Of a DNA stretch of 64,000 bases, positions 50,010 through 58,518 are shown piece after piece. The DNA is from Gemmatimonadaceae bacterium. GTDB lineage: Bacteria > Gemmatimonadota > Gemmatimonadetes > Gemmatimonadales > Gemmatimonadaceae. The notes under the pieces were generated by a model. It was not told where the DNA came from. It searched no databases and saw only the letters and a program-made list of their open reading frames with translations. The stretch lies in NCBI GenBank assembly GCA_011525845.1, contig WYBP01000014.1, forward strand, positions 124,001-188,000. The letters are read 5' to 3'. Each line of letters begins with the position of its first letter. Position 1 is the first letter of the stretch. The position numbers and the translations under genes were made by a program.

Positions 50010-51443
50010 GAGCGGCACCTCGATCGCATCCTCGATCATCACGCGCACTCCAGACACCCGAACCGGCGTCACGCGGTCGAGCTTGCGGTACCCGATCGTC
50101 GTCCCGCGGCTCAGTGGCCGCCAGGTGCCGTCGACGAGTCCCTCGACCGCGTAGCGCGCCACGCGCTGCCCCTGCCAGATGTCCTCGCGCAGGTCCACGA
50201 TGCCGACCTCGGCAGGCCGCGGGAGGGTGAGCGTGCCGGTGGCCGTGGTGCCGCTCGTCGCGACCCACTTCGCCTCGACGCCAGCGGCGAGGTCGGTGCG
50301 GAAGATCGCGTCGAGCCGCTCACGCATCCCGGCGAGCCGCGCGACGTCCGTCGGGTGCAGGAGCCCGGCGCGCGTCGGCGGGACGTTCAGGAGGAGCTTC
50401 GAGTTCCGCCCCACGCTCGTGAAGTAGATCCCCACGAGCTCGTCCACGCCCTTCACGCGCGCGTCCTCGGCAGGATGGTGGAACCACCCGGGCCGGATCG
50501 AGACGTCCGTCTCCCCCGGGCGCCAGATGAATCCCGCGCGGTCCCCCTCGCGCAGTGAACGCATCACCTCGTCCCCCGTCATCCCGGGCACGCGCACGAT
50601 CCGCGGGTCGACGATCGACCAGTTCGTCTCCCCCGCCACGCCACGCTCGTTCCCGATCCACCGGATCTCGGGGCCCGCGTCGGAGAAGATCACCGCGTCG
50701 GGCTGCATCTCCTTCACCGAGGTCCAGATCCGCCCCCAGTCGTACGACTGGCGCTTCCCGTTCGGCCCCTCGCCGTTCGCACCGTCGAACCAGACTTCGT
50801 GGATCTCGCCGTAGCGCGTGAGGAGCTCGGTGAGCTGGGCGATATAGAAGTCGTTGTAGCCCGCACCCGAGCCGTAGCTCGCCGCGTTCCGGTCCCAGGG
50901 GGAGAGGTAGAGCCCGGGCCGGAGCCCTTCGGCGCGACAGGCATCCACGAACTCGCGCACCACGTCCCCATTCCCGCCGCGGAACGGACTCGAGCGCACC
51001 GAGTGCATCGTGGTGGCCGTCGGCCAGAGGCAGAAGCCGTCGTGGTGCTTGGCGGTGAGCACCATCGCCTTGAAGCCGGCGGCGCGCGCGGTGCGTGCCC
51101 ACTGGCGCGCGTCGAGCTGCGCGGGATCGAAGATCGAGGGCGACTCGGTGCCGTCCCCCCACTCGCGGTCGGTGAAGGTGTTCACGCCGAAGTGGATGAA
51201 CATCGCGAGCTCGTCGCGCTGCCAGGCGAGCTGGGCGCGCGAGGGGCGGGGGCGGCGGGGGGCGACCTGTTGCGCGAGCATTCCCGAAGGCGTGCCCGAG
51301 GGCGTGCCGGCGTGCATGCCCGCGTGCGCGCGCCGCGATGCGCCCGCGATTCCGGCCACAGCGGCGGCACTCGCTGCGGCGGCACCCGCCGCGACGGAGA
51401 GGAAATGGCGGCGGTCGAGCGCATCGATGCGTCGTTCTGTCAT
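49977..51443 (-). CDS. Secreted alpha-L-fucosidase (GH29)
   Basis: A 488-residue protein with a twin-arginine type signal (DRRHFLSVAAG). GH29 motifs: MFIHFGVNTFTDREWGDG, VLTAKHHDGFCLWPT, EFVDACRAEGLRPGLYLSPWDRN, and the nucleophile Asp in EVWFDGANGEG. The C-terminal 120 residues form a beta-sandwich. It releases fucose from glycans in the periplasm or outside the cell. Either ATG at 51443 or one two codons upstream can serve as start. It is divergent from the M28 peptidase. Confidence 0.9.
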   Translation of the reverse strand: MTERRIDALDRRHFLSVAAGAAAASAAAVAGIAGASRRAHAGMHAGTPSGTPSGMLAQQVAPRRPRPSRAQLAWQRDELAMFIHFGVNTFTDREWGDGTESPSIFDPAQLDARQWARTARAAGFKAMVLTAKHHDGFCLWPTATTMHSVRSSPFRGGNGDVVREFVDACRAEGLRPGLYLSPWDRNAASYGSGAGYNDFYIAQLTELLTRYGEIHEVWFDGANGEGPNGKRQSYDWGRIWTSVKEMQPDAVIFSDAGPEIRWIGNERGVAGETNWSIVDPRIVRVPGMTGDEVMRSLREGDRAGFIWRPGETDVSIRPGWFHHPAEDARVKGVDELVGIYFTSVGRNSKLLLNVPPTRAGLLHPTDVARLAGMRERLDAIFRTDLAAGVEAKWVATSGTTATGTLTLPRPAEVGIVDLREDIWQGQRVARYAVEGLVDGTWRPLSRGTTIGYRKLDRVTPVRVSGVRVMIEDAIEVPLSVAIGLYAGG

Positions 51444-51496
51444 GCGCATAAGTGACCGTGCCCCGGAGTGCGGGGCAATGCCCCCCGGTTCGGGGG

Positions 51497-51502
51497 TATC
51501 AT
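51497..51502 (+). promoter_or_regulatory. -10-like element (TATCAT), probable leaderless promoter
   Basis: TATCAT preceded by CGGGGG ends 5 bases before the ATG at 51508 of the M28 peptidase. No Shine-Dalgarno is present. A GC hairpin-like stretch lies just upstream (GGGGCATGCCCC-like). Confidence 0.4.
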
Positions 51503-51507
51503 ATGGG

Positions 51508-53199
51508 ATGCGACTTCCGATCCCCATCCCGACCCGGTCCATGCGATCCTCCCCAGCCAGCCTTGTGCTCGCCGCACTCACCGTCGCGGCCGCCACCGTC
51601 ACGACGACTCCCGCGCTCGACGCCCAGCAGCCCGCCATCCCCCCGATCTCCGCCGTGGAGATCGAGTCCCACGTCCGCTTCCTCTCGAGCGACCTCCTCG
51701 AAGGCCGCGCCCCCGCCTCGCGCGGCGGGCGCATCACCGAGGAGTACCTCGCCGCGCAGCTCCGCAGCTACGGCATCACGCCGGGGAACAACGGCTCCTT
51801 CTTCCAGCGCGTGCCGATCGACGTCGTCGGTGCGCAGCGCGCCACGATCAAGGCGAGCGCCTCGGGCAAGGCGACCGCCTCCTTCGCCTTCCCCGACGAC
51901 ATCGTGCTCTGGGCCGGCGCGTCCGTGGAGAAGAGCGGCGCGCGCGCGCCGGTAGTCTTCGTCGGCTACGGCACCTCCGCGCCCGAGTTCCGCTGGGACG
52001 ACTTCAAGGACGTGGACGTGAAGGGGAAGATCCTCCTCGTGCTGATCAACGATCCGCCCGCGCCCGCGGCCGAGCCCGACCTCTTCGGCGGGAAGGCGAT
52101 GACCTACTATGGCCGGTGGACCTACAAGTACGAGGAGGCCGAGCGACGCGGTGCCGCGGGGATGCTGATCATCCACAACACCGAGCGCGCGGCGTACGGG
52201 TGGGCGACGGTCGTGGGCAGCTGGGCCTCGCCGCAGCGGATGCTCCCGCGCGACCCGCGCCTCCCCGCCCCGCTCGGGTTCCGGGGCTGGCTCACGGAGG
52301 AGGCCACGCGCGGGATGCTCCGGCAGGCGGGGCTCGACCTCGCCGAGTTGCAGCGAAGGGCCGAGCGGCGCGACTTCCGGCCGGTGGACACGGGGATCAC
52401 GATCGACATCGCGTTCGAGAACTCCGTGCAGCACCTCGAGAGCAACAACGTCGTGGGGCTCATCGAGGGCTCCGACCCGGAGGCCCGACGCGAGTACGTG
52501 CTGCTCTCGGCGCACTGGGACCACTTGGGCATCGGCGACCCGGTGAACGGCGACTCGATCTACAACGGCGCGCTCGACAACGCGTCCGGCACGGCGGACC
52601 TCCTCGCGATCGCGCGGCAGCTCGCGCGCGGCCCGCGCATGAAGCGTTCGGCACTCATCTCGTTCGTGACGGCCGAGGAGAGCGGACTGCTCGGCTCCGC
52701 CTTCCTCGCGCAGAACCCGCTCGTGCCAACGGAGGACATCGTCGCCAACCTGAACGTGGACGGCGGCAACGTGCTCGGCGAGACGCGCGACCTCACCGTG
52801 CTGGGGGACACCAAGAGCTCGCTGGGTCCACAGCTCGCCGCGCTCATCGCGCCGCGTGGGATGCGGATCTCCCCCGACGCGCACACCGAGCGGGGCTACT
52901 TCTACCGCTCGGACCACTTCTCGTTCGCCAAGGCGGGCGTGCCCTCGGTGAGCATCGGCGAGGGGGAGGACTTCGTGGGCCGGCCCGCGGGGTGGGGGCT
53001 GCAGCAGTCGGAGGACTACAACACCAGGCGCTACCACCAGCCGGGCGACGAGTTCGACCCCACCTGGGACTTCCGTGGCGCGGTTCAGCTCTCGAACATC
53101 GTGCTCGAGTTCACGCGTGCGCTGGGGAACTCGCGGGACTGGCCCGCGTGGAGCCCGGGCGCGGAGTTCAAGCGGGTGCCGAGGAAGCCGGCGATGTAG
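51508..53199 (+). CDS. Secreted M28 family zinc aminopeptidase with PA domain
   Basis: A 563-residue protein; start at 51508 (leaderless) or 51541. The signal peptide ends PALDAQQ. A PA-type insert (residues about 150-290, VVFVGYGTSAPEF through RRGAAGMLIIHNTE) precedes the catalytic domain. Zinc ligands and acid/base can be read: SAHWDHLG, NGALDNASGTA, TAEESGLLGS, NVDGGNV and the His in SDHFSFAKAG. Family M28 enzymes remove N-terminal residues from peptides. It fits the many secreted peptidases in the window. Confidence 0.9.
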   Translation: MRLPIPIPTRSMRSSPASLVLAALTVAAATVTTTPALDAQQPAIPPISAVEIESHVRFLSSDLLEGRAPASRGGRITEEYLAAQLRSYGITPGNNGSFFQRVPIDVVGAQRATIKASASGKATASFAFPDDIVLWAGASVEKSGARAPVVFVGYGTSAPEFRWDDFKDVDVKGKILLVLINDPPAPAAEPDLFGGKAMTYYGRWTYKYEEAERRGAAGMLIIHNTERAAYGWATVVGSWASPQRMLPRDPRLPAPLGFRGWLTEEATRGMLRQAGLDLAELQRRAERRDFRPVDTGITIDIAFENSVQHLESNNVVGLIEGSDPEARREYVLLSAHWDHLGIGDPVNGDSIYNGALDNASGTADLLAIARQLARGPRMKRSALISFVTAEESGLLGSAFLAQNPLVPTEDIVANLNVDGGNVLGETRDLTVLGDTKSSLGPQLAALIAPRGMRISPDAHTERGYFYRSDHFSFAKAGVPSVSIGEGEDFVGRPAGWGLQQSEDYNTRRYHQPGDEFDPTWDFRGAVQLSNIVLEFTRALGNSRDWPAWSPGAEFKRVPRKPAM

Positions 53200-53330
53200 G
53201 GAGGTCCGGGCCGGCGGGGGACCGGCCCGCGGGGGATCCCCCTGCAGCCGGCCGTCACACGGCAGACGGCGCCGGAAACCCGCGTGCCCGGCCGCCGTAG
53301 TGATGGATGTCTCCGATCCGGAGTGCCACC

Positions 53331-53690
53331 ATGTGGGCTGTGCTCAAGACTTTGCTCGTGCAGGGGATCCTCGCCAAGACGCTCCTGCGCTCGTTCGGCT
53401 GGCTGGCGTGGCTCCTCCCCGCCGGCTTCCTGCTCAAGTTCATCGGGCTCCCGCTCCTGGCGGTGCTCGGCGTGCTCGCCGCGCCCGTGCTGGTGCTGCT
53501 CTTCGTGATCGGGCTCCCGGTCTTCGTGGTGCTCCTCTTCGGCGGCGCGCTGATGGCGCTGGTGGGCGTGCTGCTCACCGTGGGCATCGCCCTCGCGAAG
53601 ATCATCATCCCCATCGCGCTGGTGGTGATGGTGGTGCGCTGGCTGCTCCGCCCCAAGGCGCCCGTGCCCGCCACAGGCGAGGTGCACTAG
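53331..53690 (+). CDS. Small, very hydrophobic membrane protein
   Basis: A 119-residue protein from the ATG at 53331 (GGAG eight bases ahead; ATG at 53307 is an alternative). Almost the whole chain is hydrophobic with about four helices and few charges. Its last codons lie in the first unit of an 11-bp tandem repeat, which supplies the stop TAG. No family recognised. Confidence 0.6.
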   Translation: MWAVLKTLLVQGILAKTLLRSFGWLAWLLPAGFLLKFIGLPLLAVLGVLAAPVLVLLFVIGLPVFVVLLFGGALMALVGVLLTVGIALAKIIIPIALVVMVVRWLLRPKAPVPATGEVH

Positions 53691-53768
53691 TGGTGCACTA
53701 GTGGTGCACTAGTGGTGCACTAGTGGTGCACTAGTGGTGCACTAGTGGTGCACTAGTGGTGCACTAGC
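53681..53768. repeat. 11-bp tandem repeat, eight units
   Basis: GGTGCACTAGT repeated seven times perfectly, with an eighth unit differing in the last base. It lies between the convergent small membrane protein and PP2C genes and contributes the end of the former. Each unit contains the palindromes GTGCAC and ACTAGT. As 11 is not a multiple of three, it is unlikely to be selected as coding. Confidence 0.92.
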
Positions 53769-53771
53769 AGG

Positions 53772-54623
53772 TCAGGCAGGGCGCTCCACGGCGCGTCCGA
53801 CGATGATCGACACGTTGTCGGACCCGCCGTCGTCCAGCACCTCCTGCAGCAGCTGCTCGCAGACCTGCTTGGACGAGGTCATCGTCCGCAGGCACTCCGC
53901 GATGCGCTCGTCGCTCACGTGCTTCGTGAGCCCATCGGTGCAGAGCAGGTGCACGTTCCCCCACTCGGACTTCATCCGCGTGACCACGGGGACCGCCTCG
54001 TCCGAGCCGATCGCGCTGGAGAGGATGTTGTTGAAGCGCGAGCGCGCGGCCACCGCGCGCGTGAAGACCCCCTGGTCCACGAGCTCCTGCGCCATCGTCT
54101 GGTCCCGGGAGACCTGGGTGAGTACGCCCTCGCGGTACAGGTAGTAGCGCGAGTCGCCCACCTGCAGGAGGTAGTACCAGGGCCAGACGCCCATCCAGAG
54201 CGTGAGCGTGGTGGCCATCGAGCGGCCCTCGGGCGCCTGCTTGGCCCGCTCGCGGACGGCGGCGTGGCACCGGAGCGCGGCGGCCTGCAGGCTCTCGATG
54301 AACTGCTCCCCCGCGGCATCGTCCTGGAGGAAGCAGTCCGTGCTCGACGTGACGTACTCGGTGGCCACCGAGATCGCCGTGGCGCTCGCCTCGCGTCCCC
54401 CGACCCCGCCCCCGACGCCATCCGCGACCATCGCCAGGAAGGCCACGCGTTGGTCGTCCAGCGGCAGGCCGTGGTTCTCGGGGAGGCTGGAGAGCAGCAC
54501 ATGCAGGCGCTTGTGGATCGTCGCCAGCAGGAAGTGGTCCTGGTTCTCCTTCCGGACCTTCCCCTGGTGGGAGAGTCCGTAGACGTCGATCTCGTCGTCT
54601 CGGGGTTTGCGCTCCGGGTGCAT
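53772..54623 (-). CDS. PP2C family serine/threonine protein phosphatase
   Basis: A 283-residue cytoplasmic phosphatase starting at the ATG at 54623, preceded by GGAGG. PP2C metal motifs: GKVRKENQDHFLL (first Asp), MVADGVGGGVGG (DG pair), LLCTDGLTKHVSD and DGGSDNVSIIV. The N-terminal GLSHQGKVRKENQD is typical of bacterial PstP/PrpC-type enzymes. It should reverse Ser/Thr phosphorylation; no partner kinase is in the window. An insert after the first motif (residues 35-60) is longer than usual. Confidence 0.9.
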   Translation of the reverse strand: MHPERKPRDDEIDVYGLSHQGKVRKENQDHFLLATIHKRLHVLLSSLPENHGLPLDDQRVAFLAMVADGVGGGVGGREASATAISVATEYVTSSTDCFLQDDAAGEQFIESLQAAALRCHAAVRERAKQAPEGRSMATTLTLWMGVWPWYYLLQVGDSRYYLYREGVLTQVSRDQTMAQELVDQGVFTRAVAARSRFNNILSSAIGSDEAVPVVTRMKSEWGNVHLLCTDGLTKHVSDERIAECLRTMTSSKQVCEQLLQEVLDDGGSDNVSIIVGRAVERPA

Positions 54624-54753
54624 CGGGAGGACCCTCCATGCCGGGCCGGGAACAGCCCGTCGCTCCAAGTACGGCGCTGGGACCTCAGGGCGCAATACCG
54701 GCGCCGGGGCCCCCCGCCTTCCGTCCCATTAGACACTTCGGCGCACTCGGGGG

Positions 54754-54759
54754 TACCAT
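54754..54759 (+). promoter_or_regulatory. -10-like element (TACCAT)
   Basis: TACCAT preceded by GGGGG, with TTAGAC 19 bases upstream as a possible -35. It lies 33 bases ahead of the ATG at 54793, which has its own GGGAGGT ribosome binding site. Likely promoter of the small-protein/DUF2306/sigma cluster. Confidence 0.4.
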
Positions 54760-54792
54760 TCAGGCGTCCCAACCACCCCGGGAGGTCCTTCG

Positions 54793-54969
54793 ATGTCCAG
54801 GCTGGACGACAAGTCGATCGCGAACCTTGTGAAGAAGATGCAGAAGCAGGCCAAGCCCCGGAATCTCGAGGCCAAGACGTACGATGCCACCGCGCCGCAG
54901 CGCGTGACCGACGCGCAGGACCAGGAGCGCGAGAAGATGTTCAAGGAGATGAAGAAGCGTGAGTTCTAG
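54793..54969 (+). CDS. Short charged hypothetical protein, 58 residues
   Basis: A 58-residue, Lys/Glu-rich soluble protein with a GGGAGGT ribosome binding site 6 bases ahead of the ATG. Two helical stretches (KSIANLVKKMQKQAKP; REKMFKEMKKREF) are joined by a polar linker. No family recognised. It overlaps the GTG start of the DUF2306 gene, so it is probably the first gene of that transcript. Confidence 0.65.
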   Translation: MSRLDDKSIANLVKKMQKQAKPRNLEAKTYDATAPQRVTDAQDQEREKMFKEMKKREF

Positions 54970-55579
54970 CCACCTCCGTCGCGCGGCTCCGCGCGGCTGG
55001 TGGCTCATGATGGTGCTGGCCGTGGGCGTGGCCGGCTACGGACTCAGTTTCTCCTGGCGCGGCATCGATGCCTTCGGCACCGAGCTCCTCGCCTCGTTCT
55101 ACCAGCGACCGTGGGCCATCTGGGTCCACTTCATGTTCGGGCCCGTGGCGCTCATCGCCGGGGCACTGAACTTCCGGCACGCGATCCGGCGCTCCCGCCC
55201 CGCGATCCACCGGAAGCTCGGCGAGATCTATGTCCTCTCCGCGCTCGTCACCGGCCTCGCGGGAGGCTGGCTCGCCCTCCACGCGTACGGCGGCCTGAAC
55301 ACCCGGCTGGGCTTCAGCGGCCTCGCCATCGCGACGCTCGTCACCACCGGCATCGCCTATCGCAAGGTGCGCGCGCGGGACTTCGTCGCGCACCGGCGCT
55401 GGATGATCCGCAGCTACGCGATGATCCTCGCGGCCGTGACGCTGCGGATCCACCTCCCGATCCTCGCGGCGTACTTCCAGGGATTCGAGCCGGCGTACCA
55501 GATCGTGGCGTGGAGCTGCTGGGTGCCGAACCTGCTCGTCGCGGAGCTGATCGTGCGAAAGACCCCGCACGTCGCGTAG
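54959..55579 (+). CDS. DUF2306-like membrane protein
   Basis: A 206-residue protein with about six transmembrane helices, starting with GTG inside the end of the 58-residue gene. The pattern HFMFGPVALIAGALNFRHAIR, RKLGEIYVLSALVTGLAGGWLA, and HRRWMIRSYAMILAAVTLRI is the DUF2306 signature with conserved His residues (H in VHFMFG and AHRRWM) that could bind heme or metal. Function unknown. It lies 9 bases before the sigma factor gene. Confidence 0.8.
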   Translation: MSSSHLRRAAPRGWWLMMVLAVGVAGYGLSFSWRGIDAFGTELLASFYQRPWAIWVHFMFGPVALIAGALNFRHAIRRSRPAIHRKLGEIYVLSALVTGLAGGWLALHAYGGLNTRLGFSGLAIATLVTTGIAYRKVRARDFVAHRRWMIRSYAMILAAVTLRIHLPILAAYFQGFEPAYQIVAWSCWVPNLLVAELIVRKTPHVA

Positions 55580-55588
55580 GGCCCGCGC

Positions 55589-56872
55589 GTGCGCGAGGCC
55601 GCGATCCCCCCGCTGGTCGAACACCTCTTCCGGACGGAGTCGGCGCGCGTCACGGCCCTTCTGACGCGCCTGCTCGGGCCGGCGCACCTCGAACTCGCCG
55701 AGGACGTCACGCAGGAGGCGTTCGTCGCCGCGCTGCGGCACTGGCCGCGCACCGGCACCCCGGCCGCGCCCGCGGCCTGGCTCCTCCAGGTCGCGCGCCG
55801 GCGCGCCCTCGACGTGCTCCGCCGCGACCGCGCGCTCGCGGATCGGCTGCCGGCGATCACGGACGCCTTGGACGAGGCCATCGCGCGCGCCGAGGAACCC
55901 CACGGGGCGATCGACGACGGTCCGTTCGCGGACGACCAGCTGCGCATGATCCTGCTCTGCTGCCATCCCGCCGTCTCGCCCGAGTCCCGCGTGGCGCTCA
56001 CGCTCAAGACCGTGGGTGGGATGAGCGTGGGTGAGATCGCCCGTGCCTTCCTCGCCGAGGAGTCGGCGGTCGCCCAGCGCCTCGTGCGCGCCAAGCGGTC
56101 GCTGCGCCAGGCCGACGCCCGGTTCGAGATGCCCGAAGGTGCCGCCCTCGTTGAGCGGCTCGATTCGGTGCTGGACGTGCTCTACCTCCTGTTTAACGAA
56201 GGGCACCTCGCGCACGAGGGCGAGGAACTGTTGCGGGAGGAGCTGGGCGCCGAGGCGATCCGGCTCGCCGAACTGCTGCTCACGCATCCCGCCACGCGGA
56301 CGCCGCGCACCAGCGCGCTCGCCGCGCTCTTCTGCTTCCACGCCTCCCGCTTCCGCGCACGCGTGGATCCCGACGGCGCGCTCGTGCGGTTGCCGCGACA
56401 GGACCGGAGCCTCTGGGACGGCACGCTGATCGCCCGCGGCTTCGCCCATCTCGCCGCCTCCGCGTCCGGGGACGAGGTGAGCGCGTTCCACGTCGAAGCG
56501 GAGATCGCCTCCCTGCACGCCATCGCGACGACGTGGGAGGAGACGGACTGGGCGCGGATCGTCGCCGCCTACGACCGGCTCCTCGCGATGAACCCCTCGC
56601 CGGTGGTGGGTCTCAATCGCGTGGTCGCGGTGCGCGAGCTCTCCGGCCCGGAGGCCGCGCTCGCGGAGCTCGAGTCCCTGGCCCGGAGGACGGACCTCGA
56701 GGGCTACCACCTGCATCACGCCGTCCTCGCGGAGCTCCTCACGGCGCTCGGCCGGCCCGAGGAGGCCCGGCGGGCGTGGGAGCGCGCGCGGGCGCTCGTG
56801 CGCTCGGCTCCCGGACGCCGGTTCGTGGACTCCCAGCTGTCGGATCGGGGGACGATGTCGATTCCGGACTGA
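55589..56872 (+). CDS. ECF42-type RNA polymerase sigma factor with C-terminal helical extension
   Basis: A 427-residue protein starting with GTG. Region 2 (LAEDVTQEAFVAALRHWP) and region 4 (GMSVGEIARAFLAEESAVAQRLVRAKRSLRQA) occupy the first 185 residues. The long C-terminal part (LFNEGHLAHEGEELLREEL, then GLNRVVAVRELSGPEAALAE) matches the TPR-like extension of the ECF42 group, which has no classical anti-sigma factor. The DGPF protein encoded 65 bases downstream is the conserved genomic partner of this group. Confidence 0.9.
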   Translation: MREAAIPPLVEHLFRTESARVTALLTRLLGPAHLELAEDVTQEAFVAALRHWPRTGTPAAPAAWLLQVARRRALDVLRRDRALADRLPAITDALDEAIARAEEPHGAIDDGPFADDQLRMILLCCHPAVSPESRVALTLKTVGGMSVGEIARAFLAEESAVAQRLVRAKRSLRQADARFEMPEGAALVERLDSVLDVLYLLFNEGHLAHEGEELLREELGAEAIRLAELLLTHPATRTPRTSALAALFCFHASRFRARVDPDGALVRLPRQDRSLWDGTLIARGFAHLAASASGDEVSAFHVEAEIASLHAIATTWEETDWARIVAAYDRLLAMNPSPVVGLNRVVAVRELSGPEAALAELESLARRTDLEGYHLHHAVLAELLTALGRPEEARRAWERARALVRSAPGRRFVDSQLSDRGTMSIPD

Positions 56873-56937
56873 GCCGTCCGTCATCAGGCACGACGGGACG
56901 GACCGACCGCTCCCGCGACACTAGACCAGGAGGTCAG

Positions 56938-57288
56938 ATGCCCAAGTTCATGTTGATCCTGCACGACTCCATGCCCGCGCTCCAGCAGATCTCGCCCGCG
57001 CAGATGCAGAAGGTCATCGCCGACTACCAGGCCTGGAGCGCGAAGCTCGGGAAGGCCGGGAAGCTCGCGGGAGGCGAGAAGCTCAAGGACGAGGGCGGGA
57101 AGCACCTCACCTCGGCGAAGGGGAAGCTCGTGGTCCGCGACGGCCCGTTCGCCGAGGCGAAGGAGGTGATCGGCGGTTACTTCACGATCGAGGCGCCGGA
57201 CTACGACGCCGCGACCGCCCTCTGTGCCGACTGCCCGCATCTCGCCCTCGGCGGCCGCATCGAGCTGCGCGAGATCGACCCGATGTGA
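56938..57288 (+). CDS. YCII/DGPF domain protein
   Basis: A 116-residue protein whose motif VVRDGPFAEAKEVIGGYF contains the DGPF signature. N-terminal KFMLILHDSMP and C-terminal GRIELREIDPM fit the dimeric ferredoxin-like YCII fold. DGPF proteins are encoded next to ECF42 sigma factors in many phyla and are thought to be regulated by or to modulate them. Starts with an AGGAGG site. Its stop directly abuts the stop of the convergent phosphodiesterase. Confidence 0.92.
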   Translation: MPKFMLILHDSMPALQQISPAQMQKVIADYQAWSAKLGKAGKLAGGEKLKDEGGKHLTSAKGKLVVRDGPFAEAKEVIGGYFTIEAPDYDAATALCADCPHLALGGRIELREIDPM

Positions 57289-58518
57289 TCAGCGCAGGAC
57301 CGCGCGCACGGAGTCGAGCGACCCCTCCGTGCGCGCGGGGCGGAGACCGAGGAGCTCGGCCATCAACGGGTAGACGTGCACGTTCCGGAAGGGCGGCACC
57401 ACCTTCCCCTGCGCGATCCCGGGACCCGCAGCGACGAAGACCGCACCCATCGAGACCAGCTCGGGGTCATAGCCGTGCGTTGCGCCCGCGGTCCACCCCG
57501 CGGCACGCCAGCGCTCCACCTGCGCGCGCGAGGTGATTGTCCACCCCTCGTCCGCGACGGCGACGATGGGGGTGATGCGCGGGTTCGTGTTGAAGTGCCA
57601 GCGTTCCGGGACCTCGCCCTTGCGAAAGACCTGCAGGTGCGGATGCTTCCCGTGCAGCGCCCGGTAGACGCGCTCCTCGTCCCCCGCACGCGGCGCGATC
57701 GCGGCCACGGGGGTCCAGTCCACCACGTCGACGCGCTTGAGGTCGATGTAGTCGTCGAGCACGATCGCGCGGTCGGCACTGATCTCCGTCATCCCGTGGT
57801 CGGCCACGATGATGATGTTCACGACATCGGTGAGCCCGAGCCGGGCGATGCCGTCCACGAGAGTGCCGACCACGGAGTCGACGCGCGCGATCGCGGAATC
57901 GGTCGCGGCCGCGAGGGGGCCGGCGGCGTGGCCGATGTCGTCCGTGTCCGAGAGGTAGAGCGTGATGAGCGCCGGGGCCGAGTCGGCGGGGAGGGCGAGC
58001 CAGTCGAGCACCTGCGCCACGCGCTCCGCGTTCGGGAGGGTGTGCCGGTAGCGCTTCCACCAGGTGGGGCCGACGCCGTCGATCGTGGTCTCGGATCCGG
58101 GCCAGAAGAACGAGGCCGCGCGGCGCCCCTGCTTCTCCGCCGTCACCCAGATCGGCTCGCCGGTCCACCATCGCGGTTCCGACTGCGCGATCGAGTCGCT
58201 GTTCCTGAAGGTGCCCAGCACCGAGTCGCGCATGGTGTTGGCCACGATGCCGTGCTTGTCCGGCGTGAGGCCGGTGACGATGGAGTAGTGGTTGGGATAG
58301 GTCTTCGACGGGAAGACCGGGATGAGCCGCTCGGCGCGAACGCCACGAGAGGCGAGTTCGCGGATGCGCACGGCCCCCGGGCGGTCGACGTAGTCCCAGC
58401 GGAACCCATCGAGCGAGATGAGGAGGAGGCGCTGCTCCGTGGGCGGCACCGGCGCGCGGCCGCAGCCGGACGCGCCGGCCAGCAGGAGGCCGGCGAGGAA
58501 CAGCCCGAGCGCCCTCAC
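57289..58518 (-). CDS. Ectonucleotide pyrophosphatase/phosphodiesterase-like lipoprotein
   Basis: A 409-residue protein starting with a GTG that overlaps the acyl-CoA ligase stop. A lipobox-like GASGCG ends the signal. The alkaline-phosphatase superfamily metal site can be traced: LLISLDGFRWDY, the nucleophile Thr in PSKTYPNHYSIVTG, YLSDTDDIGHAAG, VADHGMTE and the final His in ATHGYDPE. NPP-type enzymes hydrolyse phosphodiester bonds of nucleotides or phospholipids. It acts outside the cytoplasm. Confidence 0.9.
   Translation of the reverse strand: MRALGLFLAGLLLAGASGCGRAPVPPTEQRLLLISLDGFRWDYVDRPGAVRIRELASRGVRAERLIPVFPSKTYPNHYSIVTGLTPDKHGIVANTMRDSVLGTFRNSDSIAQSEPRWWTGEPIWVTAEKQGRRAASFFWPGSETTIDGVGPTWWKRYRHTLPNAERVAQVLDWLALPADSAPALITLYLSDTDDIGHAAGPLAAATDSAIARVDSVVGTLVDGIARLGLTDVVNIIIVADHGMTEISADRAIVLDDYIDLKRVDVVDWTPVAAIAPRAGDEERVYRALHGKHPHLQVFRKGEVPERWHFNTNPRITPIVAVADEGWTITSRAQVERWRAAGWTAGATHGYDPELVSMGAVFVAAGPGIAQGKVVPPFRNVHVYPLMAELLGLRPARTEGSLDSVRAVLR

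Noticed and set aside
53681-53768. CRISPR or iteron-type origin
   Set aside because: Eleven-base units without spacers, no replication initiator gene, and no AT-rich region nearby.
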